A stretch of 64,000 nt of DNA from Luteipulveratus flavus (GTDB taxonomy: Bacteria > Actinomycetota > Actinomycetes > Actinomycetales > Dermatophilaceae): NCBI RefSeq assembly GCF_029080175.1, contig NZ_JARFJC010000040.1. One strand, written 5' to 3'. The notes under the pieces were generated by a model. It was not told the DNA's origin and made no database searches. It saw nothing but the letters and a program-made list of their open reading frames with translations. The translations under genes and the position numbers were made by a program. Below, piece after piece: positions 7,752 to 15,489 of the stretch (positions within the stretch are counted from its first letter, which is position 1; every line of letters begins with the position of its first letter).

Positions 7752-9533
7752 TCAGACGCCGCTGCGGACCGCCTTCGGCGGACGGCTGAGCAGACGGCCG
7801 TGCGGCTCGTCGAACCCGCTCACCTGCTCGCGTGCGCGCACGAGCGGCTCCAACCGGTCGCGCGAGCGTCCGGCGCCGTTGACCGGGCAGGTCCAGGCAC
7901 CCTCGAGGTGGACCAGGCGCACGCCGGGGGTCTCCAGCCAGCGAAGGATCTTCTCGGTCTCTTCCGGCAGCGCGGCAGGGGCGGGCCCGGTCGGCGCCGC
8001 GACCACCTCGGCACTGACGGCCAGCGACTCGACCGTGGCCATGGGGTCGGTACCGCGGGGTGACAGGGCGCTCCCCGCGAGACGCCCGTACCGGACGCAC
8101 ACCATCTCCCACCCGCCGCTCTCGGCCCGGCGGGCCGCGACGATCTCCGGGCTGGCCGCGAGCGGTGCCAGGTGCTGAGCCCGCGCGGCCCCGCGCACCA
8201 GAGCGAGGAGGCGGTCGCGGAGGGCGCCGGCGTCCTCGTACCGCTCCTGCTCGGCGAGGTGGGCCATGCGCCCCTCCAGGGACCGCACGAACGGCTCGGC
8301 GTCACCGCAGAGCGCGGCGCTGGCGCGCAGCACGACCGCGTCGTACTCCTCCACGGTCTGGCCACCGGTGCACGGTGCCCCGCAGCGACCCATCTCGGCG
8401 AGCGCGCAGGCGCTGACCCGCTTGGTCGGGGACAGCCGCTGGGTGCACTGCCTCAGGGGTACGACCTCGTGCACGGCGGCGACCGCCTGCTCGGCCTGCT
8501 GGCGGCCGGAGAAGGGCCCGACGTAGTGCGCTCCGTCGCCGCGCACCTCCTTGACGATCGAGAGCCGGGGGAACGGCTCGACCGTGAGCTTCACCCACAC
8601 CGACCGCTCCGGGTGCCTGCTGCGCCGGTTGTACCGCGGCTTGTGCTCGGCGATGAGCCGCAGCTCACGCACCTGTGCCTCCAGCGCCGTCGCGCACACG
8701 ATCGGGGTGACGCTCTCGGCGATGCCGACCATCTCCGCCATCCGGGTGCGCTGCTCGCTGGAGGTGAAGTACGTCCGGACGCGCCGCCGGATGTCGACGG
8801 ACGTGCCGACGTAGAGCGGTCGTTGCTCGGCGTCCTTGAAGACGTACACCCCGGGTGCGGACGGCAGCCCGTCGGCGAGGAAGCGCTTGCGCCGCTGCGC
8901 GGTGGTGACCCTCGCGGAGTAGGACCCGAGCTCCTCCAGCGTGTGCACGCCCAGGTTGCCGACGCGCCCCAGCAGCGCGTGGAGTACGTCGACGGTCGCC
9001 CGGGCGTCGTGCAGGGCACGGTGGTCGGGCGTCGTGGCGGCACCGAACAGCCGGGCCAGGGACGACAGCTTGTGGTTCGGCGCCTCGTCGCGGGTCACCA
9101 GCTGCCGCGCGAGGTGCGCGGTGTCGACGACCTGGTGCCCCGGCCACGGCAGGCCCAGCCGCTGTGCGTTGGTGCGCAGGAACGTGACGTCGAACGGTGC
9201 GTTGTGGGCGACCAGGACCGCGTCGCGGGCGAACTCCAGGAACGCGGGCAGCACGGTGTCGATCCGCGGTGCCGAGGCGACCATCCGGTCGGTGATGCCG
9301 GTGAGCACGGAGATGAACGCGGGAATGGGCAGGCCGGGGTTGACCAGCGTCTGGAACTCTCCGAGCTGCTCTCCTGCGCGGACCTTGACGGCGCCGATCT
9401 CGGTGATCTCGTCGGTCTGGGCGCTGCCGCCGGTCGTCTCGAGGTCGACCACGACGAAGGTGACGTCGTGCAGCGCGGTGCCGAGGTCGTCGAACGTCGC
9501 CTGGATGGCGCGCGGGGCCGGGCTCGATGGCAT
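7752..9533 (-). CDS. DEDDh exonuclease / UvrC-like GIY-YIG endonuclease fusion
   Basis: 593 residues with two nuclease modules. The N-terminal DnaQ-like 3'-5' exonuclease (about 24-195) shows D30-x-E32 (VVDLETTG), D115 (HNAPFD) and H171/D176 (HRALHDA). The second part (about 222-330 and beyond) is UvrC-like: GIY-YIG elements GVY at 228-230 and YVG at 241-243, then the EHKPRYNRR segment and a UvrC-like region containing several cysteines. It lacks UvrC's C-terminal RNase H and HhH domains. The same fusion sits beside trpD in M. tuberculosis (Rv2191). Expected role: DNA repair incision and trimming; the exact substrate is unproven. Confidence 0.9.
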   Translation of the reverse strand: MPSSPAPRAIQATFDDLGTALHDVTFVVVDLETTGGSAQTDEITEIGAVKVRAGEQLGEFQTLVNPGLPIPAFISVLTGITDRMVASAPRIDTVLPAFLEFARDAVLVAHNAPFDVTFLRTNAQRLGLPWPGHQVVDTAHLARQLVTRDEAPNHKLSSLARLFGAATTPDHRALHDARATVDVLHALLGRVGNLGVHTLEELGSYSARVTTAQRRKRFLADGLPSAPGVYVFKDAEQRPLYVGTSVDIRRRVRTYFTSSEQRTRMAEMVGIAESVTPIVCATALEAQVRELRLIAEHKPRYNRRSRHPERSVWVKLTVEPFPRLSIVKEVRGDGAHYVGPFSGRQQAEQAVAAVHEVVPLRQCTQRLSPTKRVSACALAEMGRCGAPCTGGQTVEEYDAVVLRASAALCGDAEPFVRSLEGRMAHLAEQERYEDAGALRDRLLALVRGAARAQHLAPLAASPEIVAARRAESGGWEMVCVRYGRLAGSALSPRGTDPMATVESLAVSAEVVAAPTGPAPAALPEETEKILRWLETPGVRLVHLEGAWTCPVNGAGRSRDRLEPLVRAREQVSGFDEPHGRLLSRPPKAVRSGV

Positions 9534-9539
9534 GCCCAG

Positions 9540-9545
9540 ACGCTA
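9540..9545 (-). promoter_or_regulatory. -10 element TAGCGT, leaderless start of the exonuclease fusion
   Basis: On the minus strand TAGCGT ends 6 nt before the ATG at 9533, with no Shine-Dalgarno sequence. Confidence 0.5.
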
Positions 9546-9635
9546 GGGGCCGGCTCTGACACGGCCGGGGTCGGCCCGCCCGTCGGCCTGGAAAACGATT
9601 GGCGCGCACCGAGGCCCGCCGATGACCATCGAGGG

Positions 9636-10586
9636 ATGACACGAGCACGGCTGGAGGTGACGGACCTCGCTGCTGGTCCCGAGCCCTCCGCCGTCCTGGA
9701 GCGGCGGGTGCGCGCGGTGTGCCGGACGTGGACGCCGTGCCAGCGCACCCACGCCGGCGACGTCGCGTGGTCGGCCGCCGCGCCCGCGCTCGGCCCCCGC
9801 CGGCTCTGATCCGAGGGCTCGCACGTGGTCGCCTGGGCGTACGCGGACACCGGTGCGCCCGCGTACCTGGACCTGCACGTCGAGCCGTCGGCGCGCCCCG
9901 AGGTCCGCGCCGAGGTGATGGCGTGGGTGGGGACGCTCGGTCCTGTCGTCGTGCCCGTCCTGGACCGCGAGCGGCACCTGCGAACCGGGCTGGAGCACCT
10001 GGGCGCGCGGGAGTCCGCCGGCAGTGCGTGGTTCGTCCACCAGCACCGGCCACTTGCCGGCGCGCTGCCCCAGGCTCTGCTGCCGCGGGGCTACCGCATC
10101 AGGTCCGTGCGCAGCGACGACGTCGAGGCACGCGTCCTGGTGCACCGGCGGTCGTGGGCGCCGGCGCGGGTCCTGGCGATGGCCGGAGGGACGACGAACG
10201 GACGAGCGACCGAGTCCTCCTTCGACCGTGAGGCGTACGACCGGGTCACCGCGACGACCCTGTACCGCCGTGACCTCGACCTGGTCGTCGAGGCGTCCGA
10301 CGGCCGGCTGGTCGCCTCGGCGCTCGGCTGGTTCGACCCGGTGTCGCGCAGCGGTCTGATCGAACCGGTCGGGACCGACCCCTCGTACGCCGTCCGCGGG
10401 CTCGGCCGGGCGGCGTGTGCGGCCCTGCTCGTGGCGCTGGCGCGAGCGGGCGCGCAGGGAGCCGTGGTGTGTCCGCGGGGGGACGACGCGTACCCGGTGC
10501 CCCGCCACCTGTACGGCACGCTCGGGATGCGGGCGATCGGGCGCACCCGGACCTACGTCCTCGGGTCTGTCGGTGGTGCCTCCTAG
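9636..10586 (+). pseudogene. GNAT-family N-acetyltransferase interrupted by an in-frame TGA
   Basis: One reading frame runs from ATG 9636 to TAG 10586 and is broken only by TGA at 9807-9809. Before the stop it encodes MTRARLEVTD... AGDVAW and after it ...HVVAWAYADTGAPAYLDLHV. Together they read as the N-terminal half of a two-domain GNAT protein of about 316 residues. Tryptophan would fit the stop position (RRL-W-SEG), so a TGG to TGA change is likely. The C-terminal GNAT domain (about residues 155-310 of the reconstruction) is intact, with the acetyl-CoA loop GTDPSYAVRGLGRAA. A shorter product could start at GTG 9825 (253 residues), so loss of function is not certain. Confidence 0.7.
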
Positions 10587-10589
10587 CGT
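10584..10589 (+). promoter_or_regulatory. -10 element TAGCGT overlapping the upstream stop codon
   Basis: TAGCGT includes the TAG stop of the acetyltransferase frame and lies 31 nt before the ATG at 10621. This would give a short leader containing the strong GGAAGGAGG ribosome-binding site. Confidence 0.4.
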
Positions 10590-10620
10590 GCAGGCAGGAC
10601 CTCACGGAAGGAGGACAGCC

Positions 10621-10839
10621 ATGATCGTCGACTGCCGGACGTGCCCCGTCCGAGGGACGCACTGCGAGGACTGCATGGTCACCGCGATGCTGACCATCTC
10701 GCCGCACGACCTCCCGCTGGACCCCGCGGAGCGAGAGGCCGTGACGGCGCTGGTGTCCGCCGGCCTGGTGAGCCCGCAGGAGGCCCACCGTGCCCAGGCG
10801 AGGAAGGAGCCCTGGCCGGGGCTGGCGTCCGCGGTGTGA
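10621..10839 (+). CDS. Small cysteine-rich conserved hypothetical protein
   Basis: 72 residues beginning MIVDCRTCPVRGTHCEDC: four cysteines in a C-x2-C-x6-C-x2-C pattern (C5, C8, C15, C18), suited to bind zinc or an iron-sulfur cluster. The rest is a short helical region ending in basic and hydrophobic residues. The start is certain: ATG 10621 follows GGAAGGAGG at 8 nt. I recognise it as a small protein that recurs in actinobacteria but know no function. It stands between the broken acetyltransferase and a lipoprotein gene. Confidence 0.75.
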   Translation: MIVDCRTCPVRGTHCEDCMVTAMLTISPHDLPLDPAEREAVTALVSAGLVSPQEAHRAQARKEPWPGLASAV

Positions 10840-10859
10840 GCATCGCCCGCCGGTCCCCG

Positions 10860-10865
10860 TAGCCT
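10860..10865 (+). promoter_or_regulatory. -10 element TAGCCT, leaderless start of the lipoprotein
   Basis: TAGCCT ends 6 nt before the GTG at 10872 and no Shine-Dalgarno is present. Confidence 0.5.
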
Positions 10866-10871
10866 GGGGCG

Positions 10872-11687
10872 GTGCAGCAGCCGACCCGTCGCAGCGTGGT
10901 CGCCGCGATCGCGTCCCTGCCGCTGGTCGCCGCCTGCTCCTCCGGGACCTCGGCAGCGCCGAGCACCCCGCGTACGCCGACCGGACGCACGAGCACGCAG
11001 CGCCCGGGCACCGTGCAGGTCCTCGGATCGGTCCCTGCCTCGCAGCTCGCCGCGTACCGCGCCCACGTGAGCACCGGGATGCGTCTCGTCAGCGAGGTCT
11101 GGCGCCCGAGGTGGTCCACCATCGCGGTACGCGTGGTCATCGCCGCGACGGGCGAGGAGTTCGCTCGGCTCACGGGCCGGCCCGCCGACGGCACGGTTCC
11201 GGCCGTGACCACGGCCGCAGGTCTGGTCGCCATCCACCCGGCGCTGTGGACCTCGACCTCCGCGCCCGGTCGGCAGGTGGTCATCACCCACGAGCTCACC
11301 CACGTCGCGCTCGGGCAGGGCGGGCTGACTGGGGTGCCGCTGTGGGTCGTCGAGGGTTCCGCCGAGCTCACCGCGTACCGGGCGACCGGCCTGCCCGCCG
11401 CGACCGTCGCGCCGTCGTTGGCGCGTGAGGTCGCCGCGGGACGCGTCCCCGGAGGCCCACCGACCGACGACGTGCTGCGCCTCCGGTCGCGCACGGTGCT
11501 GCCGCTCGGGTACCAGCAGGCGTGGGCGTGGTGCACCTTCCTGGTCGACCGCACAGGCCTGGAGGCGTTCACGCGATTCGTCCGGGCGGCGGACGCGGGG
11601 GACAGCGGCGCCTTCCGCCGCACCTACGGGACCACACCGTCGAGCCTGGGGCCCACGTACGGCGCCTGGCTGCGGCGTCAGCTGTAG
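10872..11687 (+). CDS. Lipoprotein zinc metallopeptidase (gluzincin-like)
   Basis: 271 residues. The N-terminus is a lipoprotein signal: RRS at 6-8, a short hydrophobic stretch and the lipobox LVAAC with C22 as the lipidated residue, so the mature protein is anchored outside the membrane. A Ser/Thr/Pro-rich linker follows. The catalytic signature HELTH is near residue 139, with a downstream WVVEGSAELTA that supplies the third-ligand glutamate in gluzincin / peptidase MA-like proteins. The substrate is unknown. The stop overlaps the convergent fadD stop by 10 bp. Confidence 0.78.
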   Translation: MQQPTRRSVVAAIASLPLVAACSSGTSAAPSTPRTPTGRTSTQRPGTVQVLGSVPASQLAAYRAHVSTGMRLVSEVWRPRWSTIAVRVVIAATGEEFARLTGRPADGTVPAVTTAAGLVAIHPALWTSTSAPGRQVVITHELTHVALGQGGLTGVPLWVVEGSAELTAYRATGLPAATVAPSLAREVAAGRVPGGPPTDDVLRLRSRTVLPLGYQQAWAWCTFLVDRTGLEAFTRFVRAADAGDSGAFRRTYGTTPSSLGPTYGAWLRRQL

Positions 11688-13471
11688 ATCTGCTCGACCT
11701 CGTCGGCGAAGTCGCGCTCGACCAGTGCCCGGCGCACCTTCAGCGAGGGCGTGAGGTACCCGTTGGACTCGGTGAGATCGACTGGTAGCACCCGGAACTC
11801 GCGGATCGACTCGGCGCGGCTGACGGCGGAGTCGGCGTCGTCGACCGCGCGCTGCAGCTCCTCCAGCACGGCCGGGTGGTGGCGTGCTGCCTCGACGTCG
11901 AGTGGCTCCAGGTCGTGCGCGGCCAACCAGGTCGGGAGCATCTCCGCGTCGAGGGAGATGAGCGCGGAGACGAACGGACGCCCGTTGCCCACGACCACGC
12001 ACTGCGAGACCAGCGCGTGATGGCGCAGCCGGTCCTCGAGGATCATCGGCGAGACGTTCTTGCCGCCGGCGGTGACGATGATCTCCTTCTTGCGCCCGGT
12101 GATGCGCAGGAAGCCGTCGGCGTCGAGCTCGCCCAGGTCACCGGTCCGGACCCAGCCGTCCTGCCGGGCGGCGACCGTCGCGTCCGGGTTGCCGAGGTAC
12201 TCCTGGAAGACCCCGACGCCGCCCACCAGGACCTCGCCGTCCTCGGCGATCCGGACGGCCACACCGGGCAACGGCGGCCCGACCGTGCCGACCTTGGTCA
12301 GCTCCGGGGTGTTGACCGTCGCGGGCGCCGTCGTCTCCGTGAGTCCGTACCCCTCGAGGACGGGGATACCGGCGCCGGCGAAGAAGTGGCCGAGCCGTTC
12401 GCCGAGCGGCGCACCACCGCTGATGGCGTACTCCATCCGGCCACCCATGGCCTCGCGGAGCCGGCGGTACACGACCCGGTCGAACGCCGCACGGCGGGCG
12501 CGGACCGACAGCGGGGCGCGGCGACCGGCGCCGGTGGCCTGGCTCCAGCCCACGGCCGTCCGGGTGGCGAGGTCGAACAGCCGGCCACGGCCGGCGGCCA
12601 CCGCCTGCTGCTCGGCGGTGTTGTAGATCTTCTCGAACACCCGCGGCACCGCGAGCACGTACGTCGGCCGGAACACCGCCAGGTCGTCCACCACCGTGGC
12701 GGTCGAGGCGACATGGCCCAGCCGCGAGCGGGAGTACACCGCGACGAACTGGATCAGCCGGGCGAACACGTGCGCGAGGGGCAGGAACAGCAGCGTCGCT
12801 GCGGCGGGGGAGTCGACGACGGTCTTCAGTCGCTCGACGGCGTTCTCGGTCAGCGTGAGGAAGTTGCCGTGGGTGAGGACGCAGCCCTTGGGCCGGCCGG
12901 TCGTGCCGGAGGTGTAGACGATCGTCGCGGTCGTGGCACGGTCCGCCAGCGTGCGGCGGCTGCGCAGCTCGGCGTCGGTGATCTCGACGGCTCCCTCGAC
13001 GAGCTCGTCCAGGCCGCCGCTGTCGATCTGCCACACGTCCCGGAGCACGGGCAGGTCCGGTCGGACGGCCGCGACGGTCGCCGCGTGGTCGGCGGTCTCG
13101 ACCACGACCGCGACCGCTCTGGAGTCGCCGAGGATCCACGACACCTGCTCGGCCGAGGAGGTCTCGTAGACGGGAACGACGACCGCGCCCGCGGCCAGGA
13201 GCGCGAAGTCGGTGAGGGTCCACTCGTACCTGCTCCGCGACAGCAGACCGACGCGGTCGCCGACCTCGATGCCCGCGGCGATGAAGCCCTTCGCCAGGCT
13301 CTCGACGGCGGCCGCGAACTCGGCGTGCGTCACGTCCTGCCAAGCACCCTCGTCGGTGCGGCGGGAGTAGCCGACGCCCTGCGGATCGACCTCGGCGTTG
13401 CGGACGGGCAGCAGAGACAGGTTGCCCTGGGTCGTCGGGACGACGAGCGGTGGGACGTCGAGCTCCCGCAC
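11678..13471 (-). CDS. fadD: Long-chain fatty acid--CoA ligase (AMP-forming)
   Basis: 597 residues of the ANL superfamily. It activates fatty acids to acyl-AMP and then acyl-CoA. Visible signatures: the AMP-binding loop TIVYTSGTTGRPKG, GYGLTETTAPATVN, the hinge GWVRTGDLGELDADGFLRITGRKKEIIVTAGGKN (cited by parts) and the catalytic lysine region. The start at GTG 13471 is supported by AAGGAGG 7 nt upstream; the open frame extends much further but is antisense to other genes. Divergent from the SRPBCC gene, as in M. tuberculosis fadD15 (Rv2187) and its neighbours. Confidence 0.93.
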   Translation of the reverse strand: MRELDVPPLVVPTTQGNLSLLPVRNAEVDPQGVGYSRRTDEGAWQDVTHAEFAAAVESLAKGFIAAGIEVGDRVGLLSRSRYEWTLTDFALLAAGAVVVPVYETSSAEQVSWILGDSRAVAVVVETADHAATVAAVRPDLPVLRDVWQIDSGGLDELVEGAVEITDAELRSRRTLADRATTATIVYTSGTTGRPKGCVLTHGNFLTLTENAVERLKTVVDSPAAATLLFLPLAHVFARLIQFVAVYSRSRLGHVASTATVVDDLAVFRPTYVLAVPRVFEKIYNTAEQQAVAAGRGRLFDLATRTAVGWSQATGAGRRAPLSVRARRAAFDRVVYRRLREAMGGRMEYAISGGAPLGERLGHFFAGAGIPVLEGYGLTETTAPATVNTPELTKVGTVGPPLPGVAVRIAEDGEVLVGGVGVFQEYLGNPDATVAARQDGWVRTGDLGELDADGFLRITGRKKEIIVTAGGKNVSPMILEDRLRHHALVSQCVVVGNGRPFVSALISLDAEMLPTWLAAHDLEPLDVEAARHHPAVLEELQRAVDDADSAVSRAESIREFRVLPVDLTESNGYLTPSLKVRRALVERDFADEVEQIYS

Positions 13472-13548
13472 AGCAGTGCCTCCTTGGACCGTGGCTGGAT
13501 CATTCGCAGCGTATCCGCCGCCGCGACCGGCACGCGGGGCCTGCGGGC

Positions 13549-13554
13549 TACAGT
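13549..13554 (+). promoter_or_regulatory. -10 element TACAGT, leaderless start of the SRPBCC operon
   Basis: TACAGT ends 7 nt before the ATG at 13562. It would drive a run of closely spaced genes through 18175. Confidence 0.5.
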
Positions 13555-13561
13555 GCGCTGC

Positions 13562-14008
13562 ATGGCCGAGCGAACACAGTCCTCCATCGACGTCTCCGCA
13601 GCACCCGAGACGGTCCTCGACGTCATCGCCGACTTCGAGAGCTACCCGGACTGGGCAGGGCAGGTGAAGAGCGCCAAGGTGCTGGTCGAGGACGCAGACG
13701 GCTGGGCTGATGAGGTCGAGTTCGTCCTGGACGCCGGCGTGATCAAGGACACCTACACCCTGGGCTACACCTGGGACGTCGACGAGGACGGGACCGGCAC
13801 GGTCTCCTGGACCCTGGTGAAGGCGACGTTGCTGAAGGCTCTCGACGGTGCGTACACGCTGACCTCGGACGGATCGGGCGGCACGCGGGTCGGGTACGAG
13901 CTCGCCGTCGACGTGTCGCTCCCGATGCTCGGCGTGCTCAAGCGCAAGGCCGAGAAGGTCATCATCGACACGGCCCTCAAGGAGCTGAAGAAGCGCGCCG
14001 AGGCCTGA
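13562..14008 (+). CDS. SRPBCC (polyketide cyclase/START-like) family protein
   Basis: 148 residues with the START-like pattern: an N-terminal strand SSIDVSAAPETVLDVIADFESYPDW followed by a seven-strand sheet and a long C-terminal helix KRKAEKVIIDTALKELKKRA. The W-x-G-Q-V-K-S segment after the YPDW turn is typical of the actinobacterial cyclase/dehydrase proteins (compare Rv2185c). It should bind a lipid-like ligand in a deep cavity. Neighbours fadD and the acyltransferase suggest lipid handling, but the ligand is unknown. The ArsA-like gene begins 3 nt downstream. Confidence 0.85.
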   Translation: MAERTQSSIDVSAAPETVLDVIADFESYPDWAGQVKSAKVLVEDADGWADEVEFVLDAGVIKDTYTLGYTWDVDEDGTGTVSWTLVKATLLKALDGAYTLTSDGSGGTRVGYELAVDVSLPMLGVLKRKAEKVIIDTALKELKKRAEA

Positions 14009-14011
14009 GCC

Positions 14012-15019
14012 GTGCCGGCGCAGCTGGTCCTCGTGGCCGGGGCCGGTGGCGCGGGGTCCTCGACCGTCGCGGCGCGGCTCGCGACGACAGCGGTGGCTGA
14101 GGGCGTCGACGTCGTCCTGGCCGATCTGGACCCTGTCTGTGGAGCGGCCTCGCTGCTCCCTCCGCACGGTGATCGGCCCCGCCTCGTCGACCTCTCCGCG
14201 CGTGCCGACCGCTCGAGCGCCTCGTTGCTGCGCGAGCTGGTGCGGCTGCTCGGCCTGGACGATCGCCTCGTGGACGAGGTGGGCCTTCTCCCGGGCAGCG
14301 ACCTGGTGGCGATGCTCCTCGCGCTGCGGGAGCGCGCCTCCTCCGCGCAGCTCCTCGTCGTCGACGCCGGTTCCCGCGCGGTCGACCTGGCCGCCGCGGC
14401 CGAACGGATGCCCTGGCTCGCCGCCCGGGTGCTGCCGGCCCAGCGCGGATGGCTCGCTACGTCGAGCCCGCTCGTCGCGTCGGCTCTCGGCCGGCGCTGG
14501 CCGGGGGACCGCGTGGCGCGCGCCCTGACCGCTGCTCATGAGGAGGCGGTGGCGGTGCGCGACCTGATGAGCGGGGCTGTCGCCGTCCTGGTCGAGTCGT
14601 CGCCCGGAGATCGGCGGTCCCTCCGGCACGAGGTCGGCCTGGCCCTGCACGGCGTCGAGCTGCGCGCCCGGGTTCGTGGTCGCGCGGGCAGCGAGGACAC
14701 CGAGGCGGTGCCGCTCGTCCCGGACGGGAGTCGCGCGACCGAGCCGCTGCTCGACCTGGTGACCGCCGGACCGAGCCGGTGCGCGGCGACCATCACCCCG
14801 GACGGAGAGGCGTGGCTGTGGCGGATCGGCCTGCCGCTGCTGCGATCTCGAGACGTACGCGTGACACGATCCGACGACGATCTGGTGATCGAGGCGGTCG
14901 GCGTGAGGCGAGTGGCCCGGCTGCCGACCGCACTGAGACGATGTCGCGCACGCCGTGCCGTGGTGCGCGACGGCACCCTGGAGGTGCGATTCGAGCCCGA
15001 TGAGCAGGAGATGTCGTGA
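14012..15019 (+). CDS. ArsA/Get3-like ATPase homologue with degenerate P-loop
   Basis: 335 residues. The N-terminal part has the SIMIBI/ArsA layout, but its P-loop reads AGAGGAGSSTVAAR: the lysine of GKGG-x-GKT is missing at both the deviant and the Walker A positions. ADLDPVCGAASLL corresponds to switch I and LLVVDAGSRAVDL to Walker B. The last 65 residues or so (VRVTRSDDDLVIEAVGVRR...) look like the HSP20-type C-terminal domain of ArsA-family proteins. Nucleotide hydrolysis is therefore doubtful; a scaffold or lipid/protein chaperone role is possible. The stop overlaps the next start by 4 nt (GTGA). Confidence 0.72.
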   Translation: MPAQLVLVAGAGGAGSSTVAARLATTAVAEGVDVVLADLDPVCGAASLLPPHGDRPRLVDLSARADRSSASLLRELVRLLGLDDRLVDEVGLLPGSDLVAMLLALRERASSAQLLVVDAGSRAVDLAAAAERMPWLAARVLPAQRGWLATSSPLVASALGRRWPGDRVARALTAAHEEAVAVRDLMSGAVAVLVESSPGDRRSLRHEVGLALHGVELRARVRGRAGSEDTEAVPLVPDGSRATEPLLDLVTAGPSRCAATITPDGEAWLWRIGLPLLRSRDVRVTRSDDDLVIEAVGVRRVARLPTALRRCRARRAVVRDGTLEVRFEPDEQEMS

Positions 15020-15489
15020 CGCGCCCGCCCGATGAGTCCGATCCGACACCGTCGGTGTCCGACGAGGCGATGCGTCTCATGGAGGCACTCGCCGGTCTGA
15101 CCGCCGCGCACCGGCCCCCGCAGTCGGAGCCGGGCGCCGCCTCGTCCGGGCGTGCGGAGCGGGACGCCGCCCGCGCTTCCGAGGACAGCGCCGAGCCGGC
15201 CTGCGCATGCTCCACGCCCGTGGTCGAGTCCGTCTGCGGGGTGTGCCCGATCTGTCGTGGGGTGGCCCTGCTGCACAGCATCCAGCCGGAGACGATGGAG
15301 CGCGTCGCGGACCTGCTCGGCATGGTCGCGGGCTCGCTCCAGGCGGTGGCCGCAGACCGGCGCGAGAGCCGCGCAGGCGCCGAGGCTCCCGCCGAACCCG
15401 AGGGACCGGCCCGTGAACGAGGGCGCCAGGAGACAGTCGACGTGGTCGACGCCGATGCCGACGAGCAGCCCGGTCCGGACGATGTCTGA
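15016..15489 (+). CDS. DUF5304-like hypothetical protein with cysteine cluster
   Basis: 157 residues, mostly low-complexity and acidic. A central cysteine group (CACSTP... CGVCPICRG) could bind zinc, and a short amphipathic helical segment (LLHSIQPETMERVADLLGMVAGSLQAV) follows. It resembles the small DUF5304-type protein found between ArsA-like and glucokinase genes in streptomycetes. The GTG start overlaps the ArsA-like stop, and its own stop overlaps the ROK kinase start by 8 nt, so it is translated as part of the operon. Function unknown. Confidence 0.6.
   Translation: MTRPPDESDPTPSVSDEAMRLMEALAGLTAAHRPPQSEPGAASSGRAERDAARASEDSAEPACACSTPVVESVCGVCPICRGVALLHSIQPETMERVADLLGMVAGSLQAVAADRRESRAGAEAPAEPEGPARERGRQETVDVVDADADEQPGPDDV

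Noticed and set aside
8172..9809. Long plus-strand frame covering the exonuclease fusion
   Set aside because: Antisense shadow up to 9635; only the last 58 codons belong to the real acetyltransferase reading frame.
9807..9809. TGA as a selenocysteine codon
   Set aside because: GNAT enzymes do not use selenocysteine, no stable bacterial SECIS-like hairpin is evident directly downstream, and tryptophan fits the position better.
11678..15049. A continuous 1123-codon minus-strand frame
   Set aside because: Only 11678-13471 has acyl-CoA synthetase character; the rest is antisense to three well-supported plus-strand genes and is an effect of high GC.
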